DNA of 64,000 nucleotides from the NCBI RefSeq assembly GCF_014650075.1, contig NZ_BMUG01000004.1, positions 643,213 through 707,212 on the forward strand. The letters are read 5' to 3'. Source of the stretch: Streptomyces microflavus (GTDB lineage: Bacteria > Actinomycetota > Actinomycetes > Streptomycetales > Streptomycetaceae). Made by a program: the position numbers and the translations under genes. The notes under the pieces are model-generated. The model did not search any database. It had not been told where the DNA came from and saw only the letters and a program-made list of their open reading frames with translations. Of this stretch, positions 19,941 to 29,706 are shown piece after piece. Within the stretch, counting starts at the first letter, position 1. Each line of letters begins with the position of its first letter.

Positions 19941-20836
19941 CCGAGCAGACCACCACGCCGGACGGCCTTGTCATCGTCGACAAGCCGTCCGGCTTCACTT
20001 CGCACGACGTCGTGGCCAAGATGCGCGGCATCGCCCGCACCCGCCGCGTCGGCCACGCCGGGACCCTCGACCCGATGGCGACCGGGGTCCTCGTGCTCGG
20101 TGTCCAGCGGGCCACCAAGCTCCTCGGCCACCTCGCGCTGACCGAGAAGGAGTACCTGGGCACCATCCGGCTCGGGCAGGACACCGTCACCGACGACGCC
20201 GAGGGCGAGATCACCTCGTCCACCGACGCTTCCGGCGTGACCCGGGAGGGCATCGACGCCGGGGTGGCCGCACTGACCGGCCGGATCATGCAGGTCCCGT
20301 CCAAGGTCAGCGCCATCAAGATCGACGGCAAGCGGTCCTACGCGCGGGTGCGCGGCGGCGAGGAGTTCGAGATCCCGGCCCGCCCGGTCACCGTCTCCTC
20401 CTTCCGCGTCTACGACGTCCGCGAGGCCGTCGCCGAGGACGGCACCCCCGTCGTGGACCTGGTCGTCTCCGTCGTCTGCTCCTCGGGGACGTACATCCGC
20501 GCCCTCGCCCGCGACCTCGGCGCCGGGCTCGGCGTCGGCGGCCACCTCACGGCGCTGCGCCGCACCCGGGTCGGCCCGTACGGGCTGGACGCAGCCCGCA
20601 CGCTCGACCAGCACCAGGAGGAGCTGACGGTGATGCCGGTCGCCGACGCGGCCGCCTCCGCCTTCCCCCGCTGGGACGTCGACGAGAAGCGCGCCAAGCT
20701 GCTCCTCAACGGCGTACGGCTGGACATGCCCGCGTATCCGCAGGGACCGGTCGCGGTCTTCGGGCCCGACGGGGCGTTCCTCGTGCTCGTGGAGGAGGAG
20801 AAGGGCAAGGCCAAGAGCCTCGCCGTCTTCGCCTGA
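19937..20836 (+). CDS. truB: tRNA pseudouridine(55) synthase
   Basis: 299 residues. Makes pseudouridine 55 in the T-loop of tRNAs. The catalytic aspartate is in [12 protein letters not shown] near the N-terminus, and the K-x-Y-like [10 protein letters not shown] and the later [10 protein letters not shown] motifs are present. The C-terminus carries a short PUA-like segment. Translationally coupled to rbfA. Ends in a strong terminator. Confidence 0.96.
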   Translation: MTEQTTTPDGLVIVDKPSGFTSHDVVAKMRGIARTRRVGHAGTLDPMATGVLVLGVQRATKLLGHLALTEKEYLGTIRLGQDTVTDDAEGEITSSTDASGVTREGIDAGVAALTGRIMQVPSKVSAIKIDGKRSYARVRGGEEFEIPARPVTVSSFRVYDVREAVAEDGTPVVDLVVSVVCSSGTYIRALARDLGAGLGVGGHLTALRRTRVGPYGLDAARTLDQHQEELTVMPVADAAASAFPRWDVDEKRAKLLLNGVRLDMPAYPQGPVAVFGPDGAFLVLVEEEKGKAKSLAVFA

Positions 20837-20883
20837 GCCGTCCCGCACGGTGTCTCCGCCCGAGCCGCTCCCCGCACGGTGTG

Positions 20884-20925
20884 TGTGGAGCGGGCACCAC
20901 CCCCCCACCCGGTGCCCGCTCCACA
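20884..20925 (+). terminator. Terminator after truB
   Basis: Perfect 15-bp inverted repeat TGTGGAGCGGGCACC / GGTGCCCGCTCCACA with a 12-base C-rich loop. Confidence 0.85.
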
Positions 20926-21059
20926 TTCCCCACCCCGGGACCATCTCTGCTCCGCCGGGACACGCCTATTCACCCCATCGGCCGGGCGCTCGGAGTGAAT
21001 ATCGGGGGCGCGGGGGGCGCTTTCCCCCTCCGCGCTACTCCTGGAGATCACCGGCGGCC

Positions 21060-21065
21060 TAACGT
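21060..21065 (+). promoter_or_regulatory. -10 box of a probable leaderless transcript
   Basis: TAACGT, six bases, then the ATG at 21072. A 7-bp inverted repeat TATTCAC...GTGAATA (20967-21001) lies upstream and could be a regulator site or chance. Confidence 0.5.
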
Positions 21066-21071
21066 CGGACC

Positions 21072-24000
21072 ATGGGCAGTGGGGACCGGTCGAAGCTGGT
21101 AAGAATCTGCGATCAGGCCGGCCGGCCGCGGGGGACGGGATTCGTCGCGGACGACCGCGGCACGGTCGTCACCGCCCATCAGGCTGTCACCGCCCCCGGC
21201 CCGCTCCTCCTCCACGGCACCGCCGGCCGCACCTGTTCCGTCGGCCCCGACGACATCACCGCGCTGCCCGCCCTCGGCCTCGCCCTCCTGCGTACGGGCG
21301 GCTCCGGGACCCTCGACGTGGAGCCGCTGCCCATCGCCGTACGGGAGCGGATCGAGCCCGGCAGTTACGTCGGGATCGCCGCCCACGGCCGCCGCGAGGC
21401 CCGGGTCCTCGGCACGGCCCCCGCCACCTACACCGCCCCGGACGGCGGCCACCCCGTCCAGGCCGCCCTGGAGCTGGCCCTCGGCACCGACGGGCGCGAC
21501 GCCCTGCGCTCCGGCGGCGCGGCGATCGGGGGACCGGTCACCGACCCGGCCACGGGCGCGGTCCTCGGCCTCCTGTGCACCGCCCTCACCACCCCGTACG
21601 AGGCCGCCGGGCTGGCCCTGCCGATCCCGCGCGGCGCCGACCCCACCCTCGACGCCCTCCTGGCGCGCAACGCCACCGCCGCCCCCGGCTACGGCCCCGA
21701 CCTCAACCTCGCCGGTGCCCTCCAGATCACCGCCACCTCCGTCGGCTCGGCGGACGGACCCAAGGCCCGCACCGCACCGGTCGAGCGCGACGACGTGAGC
21801 GCGGAGTTCGCCGCCTTCGAAGCCGGTACGGGCACCGTCCTGGGCCTCGTCGGCGCCCCCGGCACCGGCCGCACCACCGAGCTCGCCGCCCTCGCCGCCC
21901 GCCGGGCCGACGGCGGGGCGCCCGCCCCCACGCTCTGGCTGCGCGGCGCCGACCTGCTCGCCGACGACACCTCGATCGTGGACGCGGCCGACCGTACGCT
22001 GTCCCGCTCCGCCCGGATCGTCTCCGCCGCCGGGGCCCCCGGCGACATGGCGACGGCCACGGCGGAACGGATCGCCGCTCTCGCCGCCGACGCGGGACAC
22101 CCCCTCCTCGTCGTCCTGGACGGCCCCGAGGAGATGCCGCCGCTGCTGGCCCACCGGCTCCCGGAGTGGACCGCGTCCACCGCCGGCTGGCTGCGGGAGA
22201 ACGGCGTGCGGCTCGTCGTCGCCTGCCGCCCCGAGCACTGGGAGACCGCCGGGGACCTGTACCCGCCCGGCGCCCTGCACCGCCCCCGGCGCCCCGCCCG
22301 CAGGCTGCCCCCGGCCCTGCGCCTGGCCGACCTCACCCCCGACCAGGCCGAACAGGCCAAGGAGCGCCTCGGCATCCCGCCCCACGCCCTCGCCCCCGGC
22401 CACGACCGGCACCCGCTCACCCTGCGGCTCCTCGCCGAGGTCCGCGAGGCGCTGCCGCCCGGCGTCCCCGGCCGCCCCGACACCGAGGACGTCTTCGGCG
22501 CCCACCTGGACCTCCTGTGCGTGCGCGTCGCGGTCCGGATCGCGGCCGCCGCCGACGAGCAGCCCCGCGGCACCGCCGTACGCAGGCTGGCCGCCCGGGT
22601 GGCGGGCCAGGTCCACGAGGCGGCCCGGCGCTGTCTGGGCCCGGGGCAGGGGGAGCTGGACCGGGAGGCGTTCGAGGAGATCTTCCCCTGGCGGACGGGG
22701 TGGGCCTCGGCCGTCCTGACCGAGGGGCTCCTCGTCCCCGCCGGGGCCGGATACCGCTTCGCCCACGAGGAACTGGGCGACTGGGTGCAGGGCGCCCATC
22801 TGGACCTGGACGCGGCGCTGCGCTCCCTGGTGCACCGCTGGCACCGGGGGAGCGGGGCGCGCGAGCGGGTGCCGCAAGGGGGCAGCGGCGACCCGGAAGC
22901 CGTGCCGCGGCGGGGAAGCCGTGACCCCGAGCCCGTGCCGCGGCGGGGGAGCCGTGACCGCGAGCCCGTGCCGCGGCGGGGGAGCCGTGATCAGGAGCGG
23001 GTGCCGCAGCCGCGTGGAGCCGGGGAGCCGCGCAGTCTGCCCGTGCCCCGGCACCGGATCGGGCCGGTGATCCAGGCGATGGTGCTCCTCGGCCGCCGCC
23101 AGGGCACCGCCGCGCTCGCGCACCGGATGGCCGACCTGATCGAGGCGCTGGACCGGCTCTGGACCGACGAGGGCCCCCGCGACGAGGACGCCGCTTGGTG
23201 GGCCGCCCACCTCCTCGGCGGCAGCCTGCTCCGGGTGCCCGACGCCCGTCCCTACCTGGGCGTTCTGCGGGTCCTCGCCGGACGTATCACCCGCCGCTCG
23301 GCCGCCACCGGCGGACCGGCGAGCCCGGGGGCGTACGGGGAGTTCGGGCCCTGGTTCTGGCGGCGGCTCCGGCTGCCCGAGGAGGACCGGATCGACCTGC
23401 TGCGCCGCCTCGTCCCCGCCGACGGGGTGGAGCGTACCGACGGCGACGAGCGGTACCTCGACGCCGTGGCCCGCCGCCTGACCCTCGACGCCACCGCCGT
23501 ACAGCCCCTGCTCTGCCGCTGGTTCACCGACGAGCGCCCCCTGCTGGCCGGCCCCGGCGAGCCGGACCCGGAGCTGCGCCCCACCGTGGCCGCCGCCGCG
23601 CAGGCCCTGCTCCACGCCCGCCGGGCCCTGGCCGTCGACGATCTGACCGACGCGCTGATCGCCACCCCGCACGCGCGCGCCGGTGAGCTCCTCGCCGCCC
23701 TCGCGGAGGACGAGCCCACCGTGCTCTGCCGGGCCGTCGAACGCTGGGCCCGCGACGAGGACCGCCCGGCCCGCCGCTCGGCCGCCGCCCGGTACGGCGG
23801 ACTCCTCCAGGAGCGGGTCACCGCCGAGGGCGACCGGTCCCTGCTGCGCTCCGCCGCCCTCGCCCTGCTCGGCCGCCCCGAGGACGCCGAGCTGCACGCC
23901 GCCGCCCTCACCCTCCTCGTCCGGGACCCGCAGACCAGGGGCCGCCACCTCCCGCAGGCGCTGCGCCTCTTCGCACACGGCGACCCCCGGCTCCCCGTGG

Positions 24001-24752
24001 AGCTGCTCGCCGAGGTCTTCCCGGCCCACCCGGAGCCGGTCCTCGCCGCCCTCCGCGCCCGGCTGGCCCGCCCCGGCGACGGCGGCGGCGCGGTGCTGCG
24101 GGCCCTGGCCGGGCTCGACACGCCCGCACTCGCGCTGCACGTCGCCGGGCTCGTACGCGAGTACATCGACGCCCACCCCGAGGACGGCACGCACGCGGCG
24201 GAGTACGTCGACCTCCGGCTGGAACACGGCCCCGCCGCCCGCGCCCTGCTGCTCCCGCTGGTCACCGGGCTGCTGCGGGACCGCCCCGCCCCGCCGCCGG
24301 TCCGCGCCGCCCTCGCCCGGGTGCTCGCCGGTGCCGGGTCCACCGCCTCCCGGCCGCTGCGGGCCGAGCTGCTGGAGGTCCTGCTGGAGTTCGAGCAGGT
24401 CACCGGACGGGACCCGGATGTGCTGGACGCCCTGCTCCAGGCCGCGGCGGGCGGGGCGCACCGCCGCCCGGAGATCCGTACGCGCGCGCTCGTCCACCGC
24501 ACCGGCATGCTCCTCGTCCGCACCCCGGAGGGCGCCGCCCGCTTCGACCGCCGGCTGGTCGAACTCGCCCGGGACGTGCCCGGATTCGCCGCCCTCGTCA
24601 TCCGGTGGCTCGCCGACGCCCCGCAGGAGTGGGCGGCGGTGGTGGGCCCGAGCGCCCGGCGCACGGTGGAGGCGTTGGAGACATCACGTCGGGCGATGCC
24701 GATGCCGATGCAGGCGGCGGGGCGTGAGCATGGCAGTCTTAGACCTGCGTAA
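21072..24752 (+). CDS. Large fusion: trypsin-fold domain with degraded active site, STAND-like NTPase, long helical C-terminus
   Basis: 1226 residues. Residues 1-185 resemble a trypsin-like protease: GTGFVADDRGTVVTAHQAV keeps the His (His36). The Asp site (expected D-x-A-L-L) reads G-L-A-L-L. The G-x-S-G-G-P-V site reads AAIGGPV with Ile152 in place of Ser, so it is probably inactive. Residues about 240-480 hold an NTPase with a Walker A-like GAPGTGRT (261-268, Lys replaced by Arg) and a Walker B-like LLVVLDG (Asp350). The remaining ~700 residues are Leu/Ala/Arg-rich, probably HEAT/TPR-like. A 33-bp tandem repeat sits within (22869). The layout recalls STAND-type sensor proteins, including antiviral ones; the function here is unknown. 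Confidence 0.75.
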   Translation: MGSGDRSKLVRICDQAGRPRGTGFVADDRGTVVTAHQAVTAPGPLLLHGTAGRTCSVGPDDITALPALGLALLRTGGSGTLDVEPLPIAVRERIEPGSYVGIAAHGRREARVLGTAPATYTAPDGGHPVQAALELALGTDGRDALRSGGAAIGGPVTDPATGAVLGLLCTALTTPYEAAGLALPIPRGADPTLDALLARNATAAPGYGPDLNLAGALQITATSVGSADGPKARTAPVERDDVSAEFAAFEAGTGTVLGLVGAPGTGRTTELAALAARRADGGAPAPTLWLRGADLLADDTSIVDAADRTLSRSARIVSAAGAPGDMATATAERIAALAADAGHPLLVVLDGPEEMPPLLAHRLPEWTASTAGWLRENGVRLVVACRPEHWETAGDLYPPGALHRPRRPARRLPPALRLADLTPDQAEQAKERLGIPPHALAPGHDRHPLTLRLLAEVREALPPGVPGRPDTEDVFGAHLDLLCVRVAVRIAAAADEQPRGTAVRRLAARVAGQVHEAARRCLGPGQGELDREAFEEIFPWRTGWASAVLTEGLLVPAGAGYRFAHEELGDWVQGAHLDLDAALRSLVHRWHRGSGARERVPQGGSGDPEAVPRRGSRDPEPVPRRGSRDREPVPRRGSRDQERVPQPRGAGEPRSLPVPRHRIGPVIQAMVLLGRRQGTAALAHRMADLIEALDRLWTDEGPRDEDAAWWAAHLLGGSLLRVPDARPYLGVLRVLAGRITRRSAATGGPASPGAYGEFGPWFWRRLRLPEEDRIDLLRRLVPADGVERTDGDERYLDAVARRLTLDATAVQPLLCRWFTDERPLLAGPGEPDPELRPTVAAAAQALLHARRALAVDDLTDALIATPHARAGELLAALAEDEPTVLCRAVERWARDEDRPARRSAAARYGGLLQERVTAEGDRSLLRSAALALLGRPEDAELHAAALTLLVRDPQTRGRHLPQALRLFAHGDPRLPVELLAEVFPAHPEPVLAALRARLARPGDGGGAVLRALAGLDTPALALHVAGLVREYIDAHPEDGTHAAEYVDLRLEHGPAARALLLPLVTGLLRDRPAPPPVRAALARVLAGAGSTASRPLRAELLEVLLEFEQVTGRDPDVLDALLQAAAGGAHRRPEIRTRALVHRTGMLLVRTPEGAARFDRRLVELARDVPGFAALVIRWLADAPQEWAAVVGPSARRTVEALETSRRAMPMPMQAAGREHGSLRPA
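22869..23000 (+). repeat. Four 33-bp tandem repeats inside the large fusion gene
   Basis: Units at 22869, 22902, 22935 and 22968, encoding 11-residue repeats of the form VPRRGSRDPEP. The first unit is diverged and the last three are nearly identical. They form a basic, flexible linker between the NTPase region and the helical C-terminus. Confidence 0.9.
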
Positions 24753-24795
24753 TCGACATACACACGTACACAGGTTCGGGCGAGGAGCGGTCACA

Positions 24796-25752
24796 GTGCA
24801 GCGCTGGCGTGGCTTGGAGGACATCCCCCAGGACTGGGGGCGCAGCGTCGTCACCATCGGCTCCTACGACGGCGTGCACCGCGGGCACCAGCTGATCATC
24901 GGCCGGGCCGTCGAGCGCGCCCGTGAGCTGGGCGTTCCGTCCGTCGTCGTCACCTTCGACCCGCACCCCAGCGAGGTCGTCCGCCCCGGCAGCCACCCGC
25001 CGCTGCTCGCCCCGCACCACCGCCGCGCCGAACTCATGGCGGAGCTGGGCGTGGACGCGCTGCTGATCCTGCCGTTCACCGCGGAGTTCTCGAAGCTGTC
25101 GCCCGCGGACTTCATCGTGAAGGTCCTCGTCGACAAGCTGCACGCGCAGGCCGTCATCGAGGGCCCGAACTTCCGGTTCGGCCACAAGGCCGCGGGCAAC
25201 GTCGCGCTGCTGACCGAGCTGGGCGCCACCTACGACTACACCGTCGAGGTCATCGACCTGTTCGTGACCGGTGCGGCGGGCGGCGGCCAGCCGTTCTCCT
25301 CCACCCTCACCCGCCGGCTGGTCTCCGAGGGCGATGTCGCCGGGGCCGCCGAGATCCTCGGCCGCCCGCACCGCGTCGAGGGCATCGTGGTCCGCGGCGC
25401 GCAGCGCGGCCGCGAGCTGGGCTTCCCCACGGCCAACGTGGAGACCCTCCCGCACACCGCGATCCCCGCCGACGGCGTCTACGCGGGCTGGCTGGAGGTG
25501 GCGGGCGAGTCGATGCCCGCCGCGATCTCGGTCGGCACCAACCCGCAGTTCGACGGCACCGAGCGGACGGTCGAGGCGTACGCGATCGACCGGGTCGGCC
25601 TGGACCTGTACGGGCTGCACGTGGCCGTCGACTTCCTCGCGTACGTACGCGGGATGCTGAAGTTCGACTCGATCGACGACCTCCTCGTCGCGATGGCCGC
25701 CGATGTGAAGCGGTGCAGCGAGCTGATTGCCGCGTACGACCGCGACCACTGA
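24796..25752 (+). CDS. ribF: Bifunctional riboflavin kinase / FAD synthetase
   Basis: 318 residues. Makes FMN from riboflavin and FAD from FMN. The N-terminal adenylyltransferase motifs are VTIGSYDGVHRGHQLII and FDPHPSEVV. The C-terminal kinase motif is RGRELGFPTANV, with the downstream GTNPQFDG loop. GTG at 24796 chosen because GAGGAG lies eight bases upstream and the protein starts QRWRGLEDIP as in relatives. An in-frame ATG at 24730 would start inside the previous gene's end and lacks such a site. The standard neighbour of truB, here pushed away by the large fusion gene. Confidence 0.96.
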   Translation: MQRWRGLEDIPQDWGRSVVTIGSYDGVHRGHQLIIGRAVERARELGVPSVVVTFDPHPSEVVRPGSHPPLLAPHHRRAELMAELGVDALLILPFTAEFSKLSPADFIVKVLVDKLHAQAVIEGPNFRFGHKAAGNVALLTELGATYDYTVEVIDLFVTGAAGGGQPFSSTLTRRLVSEGDVAGAAEILGRPHRVEGIVVRGAQRGRELGFPTANVETLPHTAIPADGVYAGWLEVAGESMPAAISVGTNPQFDGTERTVEAYAIDRVGLDLYGLHVAVDFLAYVRGMLKFDSIDDLLVAMAADVKRCSELIAAYDRDH

Positions 25753-25819
25753 CCCACCCGCACCCACCGACGTACCCGCTCCCCGTGCGCCCCGCCCCCG
25801 GGCGGCGGATGCTGGCAGG

Positions 25820-26965
25820 GTGCGTGACATCCTGCCCGGCCTCCAGGCCCGCTGCGCCGCCGGTACGCCCTTCGCCCTGGCGACCGTCGTCGCCGTGCAC
25901 GGCAGCGCGCCCCGCGACCCGGGCGCCGTCATGGCCGTCGACGGGGCGGGCTCCGTGCTCGGCAGCGTCTCCGGGGGCTGCGTCGAGGGCGATGTGTACG
26001 AGGTCGCCCGCGAGGTGCTCGCCGGGGCGGGGCCGCGCGTGGTGTCGTACGGGATCAGCGACGACGAGGCGTTCGGGGTCGGGCTGACGTGCGGCGGGAC
26101 CATCGAGGTGCTCGTGCGCGCGTACGTGTCGCAGGCCGAGCTGGCGGATCTCGCGGCTCTGCTGGACCTGATCGCCGCCGATCTGCCCGTGGCCGAGGCC
26201 ACCGTCCTGTCCGGCGCGGCCGAGACCGGGGCCCGCCTGGTCGTGCGCCCCACCAGCAGCCCCACCAGCAGCCCCACCAGCAGCCCCGGCACGCTCGGCG
26301 CTCTCGGCACTCTCGGTACGGAAGGGCTCGACGCCGCCGTCACCGACGACGCCCGCGGGATGCTGGCCCAGGGCCTCACCGGCATCCAGCGGTACGGGGC
26401 GCACGGGCAGCGCCGGATGCAGGAGGTCGCCGTCTTCGTCCGGACGTACGCCCCACCGCCCCGCATGATCGTCTTCGGTGCCATCGACCACGCGGCGGCC
26501 ACCGCCCGCATCGGCTCCTTCCTCGGCTACCGGGTCACCGTCTGCGACGCCCGCCCCGCCTTCGCCACCCGGGAACGGTTCCCCACCGCCGACGAGGTGG
26601 TCCGCGCCTGGCCGCACGACTACCTGGAGGCGACCGAGGTCGACGCCCGTACGGTCATCTGCGTCCTCACCCACGACCCGAAGTTCGATGTGCCGCTGCT
26701 CGTCGCCGCACTGCGCACGCCCGCCGCGTACATCGGGGTCATGGGCAGCCGCCGCACCCACAGCGACCGGCTGGCCCGGCTGCGGGAGGCAGGCGTGGAC
26801 GAGGCGGCACTCGCACGCCTCGCCTCACCCGTGGGCCTCGACCTCGGAGCCCGTACGCCGGAGGAGACGGCGGTCTCCATCGCCGCCGAGATCATCCAGC
26901 ACCGCTGGGGCGGCACGGGACGGCCGCTGGGCGAGCTGACGGGGGCGATCCACCGGGACCGATGA
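25820..26965 (+). CDS. XdhC/CoxI family protein (molybdenum-hydroxylase maturation type)
   Basis: 381 residues. N-terminal XdhC domain (ATVVAVHGSAPRDPGAVMAV, GSVSGGCVEGDVYE) and C-terminal Rossmann-like domain (MIVFGAIDHAAATARIGSFLGY, YIGVMGSRRTHSDRL). XdhC proteins insert sulfurated molybdenum cofactor into xanthine dehydrogenase-type enzymes. No such enzyme lies in the window, so the partner is elsewhere. The GTG at 25820 is six bases after GATGCT, again a possible leaderless start. An in-frame 12-bp triplication (26251-26286) encodes a Ser-Pro-Thr-rich linker. Confidence 0.88.
   Translation: MRDILPGLQARCAAGTPFALATVVAVHGSAPRDPGAVMAVDGAGSVLGSVSGGCVEGDVYEVAREVLAGAGPRVVSYGISDDEAFGVGLTCGGTIEVLVRAYVSQAELADLAALLDLIAADLPVAEATVLSGAAETGARLVVRPTSSPTSSPTSSPGTLGALGTLGTEGLDAAVTDDARGMLAQGLTGIQRYGAHGQRRMQEVAVFVRTYAPPPRMIVFGAIDHAAATARIGSFLGYRVTVCDARPAFATRERFPTADEVVRAWPHDYLEATEVDARTVICVLTHDPKFDVPLLVAALRTPAAYIGVMGSRRTHSDRLARLREAGVDEAALARLASPVGLDLGARTPEETAVSIAAEIIQHRWGGTGRPLGELTGAIHRDR
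26251..26286 (+). repeat. Three 12-bp tandem repeats in the XdhC linker
   Basis: CACCAGCAGCCC three times in perfect tandem, encoding Thr-Ser-Ser-Pro repeats between the two domains. Confidence 0.9.
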
Positions 26966-27037
26966 GTTCCGGGCCGACCGGAGGTCATCACACCGGAGAC
27001 ACCCGCGGACCAGCGCACCCGTAGCCGGAGGAACCCC

Positions 27038-27595
27038 ATGGCCAAGCTCATCTACTCGATGATCACCTCGCTCGACGGCTACGCCGAAGCGGCGGAGGGC
27101 GGCCTCGGCACCGGGGCCGAGGACCCGGAGGTGCACACCTTCGTCAATGACCTCTTCCGTCCCGTCGGCACGTATCTCTACGGCCGGCGCATGTACGAGA
27201 CGATGGTCTACTGGGAGACCGCGCACACCGAGCCGGACCAGCCGCCGCACATCCTCCAGTACGCCCGCGACTGGCAGGCCGCGAAGAAGGTCGTGTACTC
27301 CACGACGCTCGACTCGGTGTCCAGCGCGAGGACCAGGATCGAGCGGACCTTCGACCCGGACGCGGTGCGCAGGCTCAAGGCCGAGGCCGATCACGACCTC
27401 ACCGTCGACGGCCCGAACCTCGCGGCCCAGGCGATCGCGGCCGGTCTGGTGGACGAGTACCACCTGTTCATCACCACGAGCGTGGTCGGCGGCGGCAAGC
27501 GGTTCTTCCCCGACGGCGTGCGCCTCGACCTCGAACTGGTCGAGGAACGCGCCTTCAGCAGCGGACTGGTCTACGCGCGCTACCGGACCCGCTGA
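27038..27595 (+). CDS. Dihydrofolate reductase-fold protein (RibD C-terminal-like)
   Basis: 185 residues. Starts MAKLIYSMITSLDGYAE, continues TYLYGRRMYETM and ends with a FFPDGVRLDLEL stretch. This is the large family of DHFR-like oxidoreductases common in Streptomyces, mostly of unknown substrate and distinct from housekeeping folate reductase. Strong GGAGGAACCCC before the ATG. It runs convergent to the ABC operon with only 12 bases between stops. Confidence 0.85.
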   Translation: MAKLIYSMITSLDGYAEAAEGGLGTGAEDPEVHTFVNDLFRPVGTYLYGRRMYETMVYWETAHTEPDQPPHILQYARDWQAAKKVVYSTTLDSVSSARTRIERTFDPDAVRRLKAEADHDLTVDGPNLAAQAIAAGLVDEYHLFITTSVVGGGKRFFPDGVRLDLELVEERAFSSGLVYARYRTR

Positions 27596-27607
27596 AGACC
27601 GCCGACC

Positions 27608-28642
27608 TCAGGTCGCCACCCCGGTGGACCCGGGCCTGCCCTCCTCCCCGCAGGCCGCCGCCCAGTGGCACGCCACCTGGGTCTCGGCCCCGCCGTTCAG
27701 CACCGGCAGATCCACCGTGCGGCAGGCCTCCGCCACCCCGGCCCGCTCGGCCTCGCCCGAGGCCAGCACCTGGCAGCGGACGTGGAAGCGGCAGCCGGAG
27801 GGGACCTTCGAGGGGTCCGGGGGCTCGCCGGTCAGGACGACCGGTTCGCCCTCCGCCTCGGGGAGGACCGACAGCAGGGCCCGGGTGTACGGGTGCTGAG
27901 GGGCCGTGAGCAGCTGCTCGACCGGGCCCGTCTCGACGATCCGGCCGAGGTACATGACCGCCACCCGGTCCGCGATGTTCCAGGCGAGCCCGAGGTCATG
28001 GGTGACGACCAGCGCCGAGAGCCCCAGTTCGTCCCGGAGGCGCAGCAGGAGGGCCAGGATCTCGCCCCGTACCGAGGCGTCCAGCGAGGCCACCGGTTCG
28101 TCGGCCACGATCAGCTCCGGCTCCAGGACCAGCGCCCCGGCGATCACGACGCGCTGGCGCTGACCGCCCGACAGCTCGTGCGGGTAGCGCAGGAAGAACC
28201 GCTCCGGCGGCCGCAGCCCCGCCCGGGACAGGGCCTCGGAGACGGCCGCCCGCTCGTCACCCGCGTACCCGTGGATGCGCAGCCCCTCGGCCACCGCGTC
28301 GTACACCGTGTGCCTCGGGTTGAGCGAGCCGCTGGGGTCCTGGAGCACCAGCTGCACGCGCTTGCGGTACGCCTTGAGCGCCCGGCCCGAGTAGTCCAGC
28401 GGCGAACCGCCGAAGGTGACCCGGCCCGCGGTGGGCGGGACCAGCCCGAGAAGCGACCGGGCGAGCGTCGTCTTGCCGCACCCCGACTCACCGACCAGCG
28501 CGACGATCTCGCCCGGCCGGATGTCGAGGTCGACGCCGTCGACGGCACGGGCGGTGGCGGCCCCGCGCCGGCCGGGGAAGGCGACCTCCAGTGCCTCGGC
28601 GCTGAGGAGGGGCGTGGTGCTGACGAGGGGGGCCGTGCTCAT
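27608..28642 (-). CDS. Oligopeptide/dipeptide ABC transporter ATP-binding protein (DppF/OppF type)
   Basis: 344 residues. Walker [11 protein letters not shown] (51-60), signature LSGGQRQRV, Walker B with ADEPVASLDASV, and the C-terminal oligopeptide-transporter extension with CRFHVRCQV. It energises uptake together with the second ATPase. Last gene of the five-gene operon. Its ATG overlaps the stop of the upstream ATPase by ATGA. Confidence 0.93.
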   Translation of the reverse strand: MSTAPLVSTTPLLSAEALEVAFPGRRGAATARAVDGVDLDIRPGEIVALVGESGCGKTTLARSLLGLVPPTAGRVTFGGSPLDYSGRALKAYRKRVQLVLQDPSGSLNPRHTVYDAVAEGLRIHGYAGDERAAVSEALSRAGLRPPERFFLRYPHELSGGQRQRVVIAGALVLEPELIVADEPVASLDASVRGEILALLLRLRDELGLSALVVTHDLGLAWNIADRVAVMYLGRIVETGPVEQLLTAPQHPYTRALLSVLPEAEGEPVVLTGEPPDPSKVPSGCRFHVRCQVLASGEAERAGVAEACRTVDLPVLNGGAETQVACHWAAACGEEGRPGSTGVAT

Positions 28643-29706
28643 GAGGTGCTCCTCGATCGGTCCGGAGTGGGAGCGTCGACCAGCACGCAGGCCGCCCGCC
28701 GGTCACCCCCGGCCTCCCGCAGCTCCTGGTCCTCCGTGGCGCAGGAGTCCAGCGCCACCGGGCACCGAGGGTGGAACGTACAGCCGCCCGGCAGCGCCGC
28801 CGGGTCCGGCGGGTCGCCCGGCAGGCCGCGCGGGGCGCGCCGGGAGGCGAGGTCCCCGATCCTCGGGAAGGCGGCGGAGAGCGCCTTGCCGTACGGGTGG
28901 CGGGCCTCCGCGTACACCTGCCGGGCGGGGCCCTCCTCGACGACCCGGCCCGCGTACATCACCGACAGCCGGTCGCACGTGTCGGCGAGCACCGCCAGGT
29001 CGTGGCTGATCATGATGAGCCCGACGTCCTGATCGGCCACCAGTTGTTCGATCAGCCGCAGGATCTGGGCCTGGATCATCACGTCCAGGGCCGTCGTCGG
29101 CTCGTCCGCGACGATCAGGCGCGGGTCGCAGGCCAGTGCCATCGCGATCATCACGCGCTGCCGCTGGCCGCCGGACAGCTCGTGCGGGTAGGCCAGGGCG
29201 CGGGCGGCGGGCAGCCCCACCTGTTCCAGCAGCTCCCCGGCGCGCTTGCGGGCAGCGGCCGGGGTGGCCTTGCTGTGCAGCAGGATCGGCTCGGCGATCT
29301 GGTCCCCGACCCGGTGCACCGCGTTCAGCGAGTGCATCGCGCCCTGGAAGACGATCGACGCACCCGCCCAGCGGACCGCCCGCAGCCGCCCCCACTTCAT
29401 GGTCAGGACGTCCTCGCCGTCCAGCAGGATCTCGCCGGTCAGCTCGGCCGATGCGGGCAGGAGCCGCAGCAGCGCGAGGGCCAGCGTCGACTTCCCGCAG
29501 CCGGACTCCCCGGCGATGCCGAGCTTCTGCCCGGCCTCCACCCGCAGATCGACCCCCCGTACGGCGGGGACGGCACCGGCCCCACCGCCGTACGTCACGG
29601 TCAGGTTCCGCACCTCCAGGAGCGGTGGGTCACCCACGGGCTTCGACAGGTCGGGCGCGGCGGAAGAATCGGGGTTCGGCGGAGTGGTCGTGGTTGTTGC
29701 CGTCAA
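28639..29706 (-). CDS. Oligopeptide/dipeptide ABC transporter ATP-binding protein (DppD/OppD type)
   Basis: 355 residues. Walker [16 protein letters not shown], signature [30 protein letters not shown] and the cysteine-containing end ([16 protein letters not shown]) typical of OppD/DppD. I assign the start to the TTG at 29706, which overlaps the stop of the upstream permease by TTGA; no ATG or GTG fits this frame near the gene junction. The start is therefore the least certain part. Confidence 0.9.
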   Translation of the reverse strand: MTATTTTTPPNPDSSAAPDLSKPVGDPPLLEVRNLTVTYGGGAGAVPAVRGVDLRVEAGQKLGIAGESGCGKSTLALALLRLLPASAELTGEILLDGEDVLTMKWGRLRAVRWAGASIVFQGAMHSLNAVHRVGDQIAEPILLHSKATPAAARKRAGELLEQVGLPAARALAYPHELSGGQRQRVMIAMALACDPRLIVADEPTTALDVMIQAQILRLIEQLVADQDVGLIMISHDLAVLADTCDRLSVMYAGRVVEEGPARQVYAEARHPYGKALSAAFPRIGDLASRRAPRGLPGDPPDPAALPGGCTFHPRCPVALDSCATEDQELREAGGDRRAACVLVDAPTPDRSRSTS

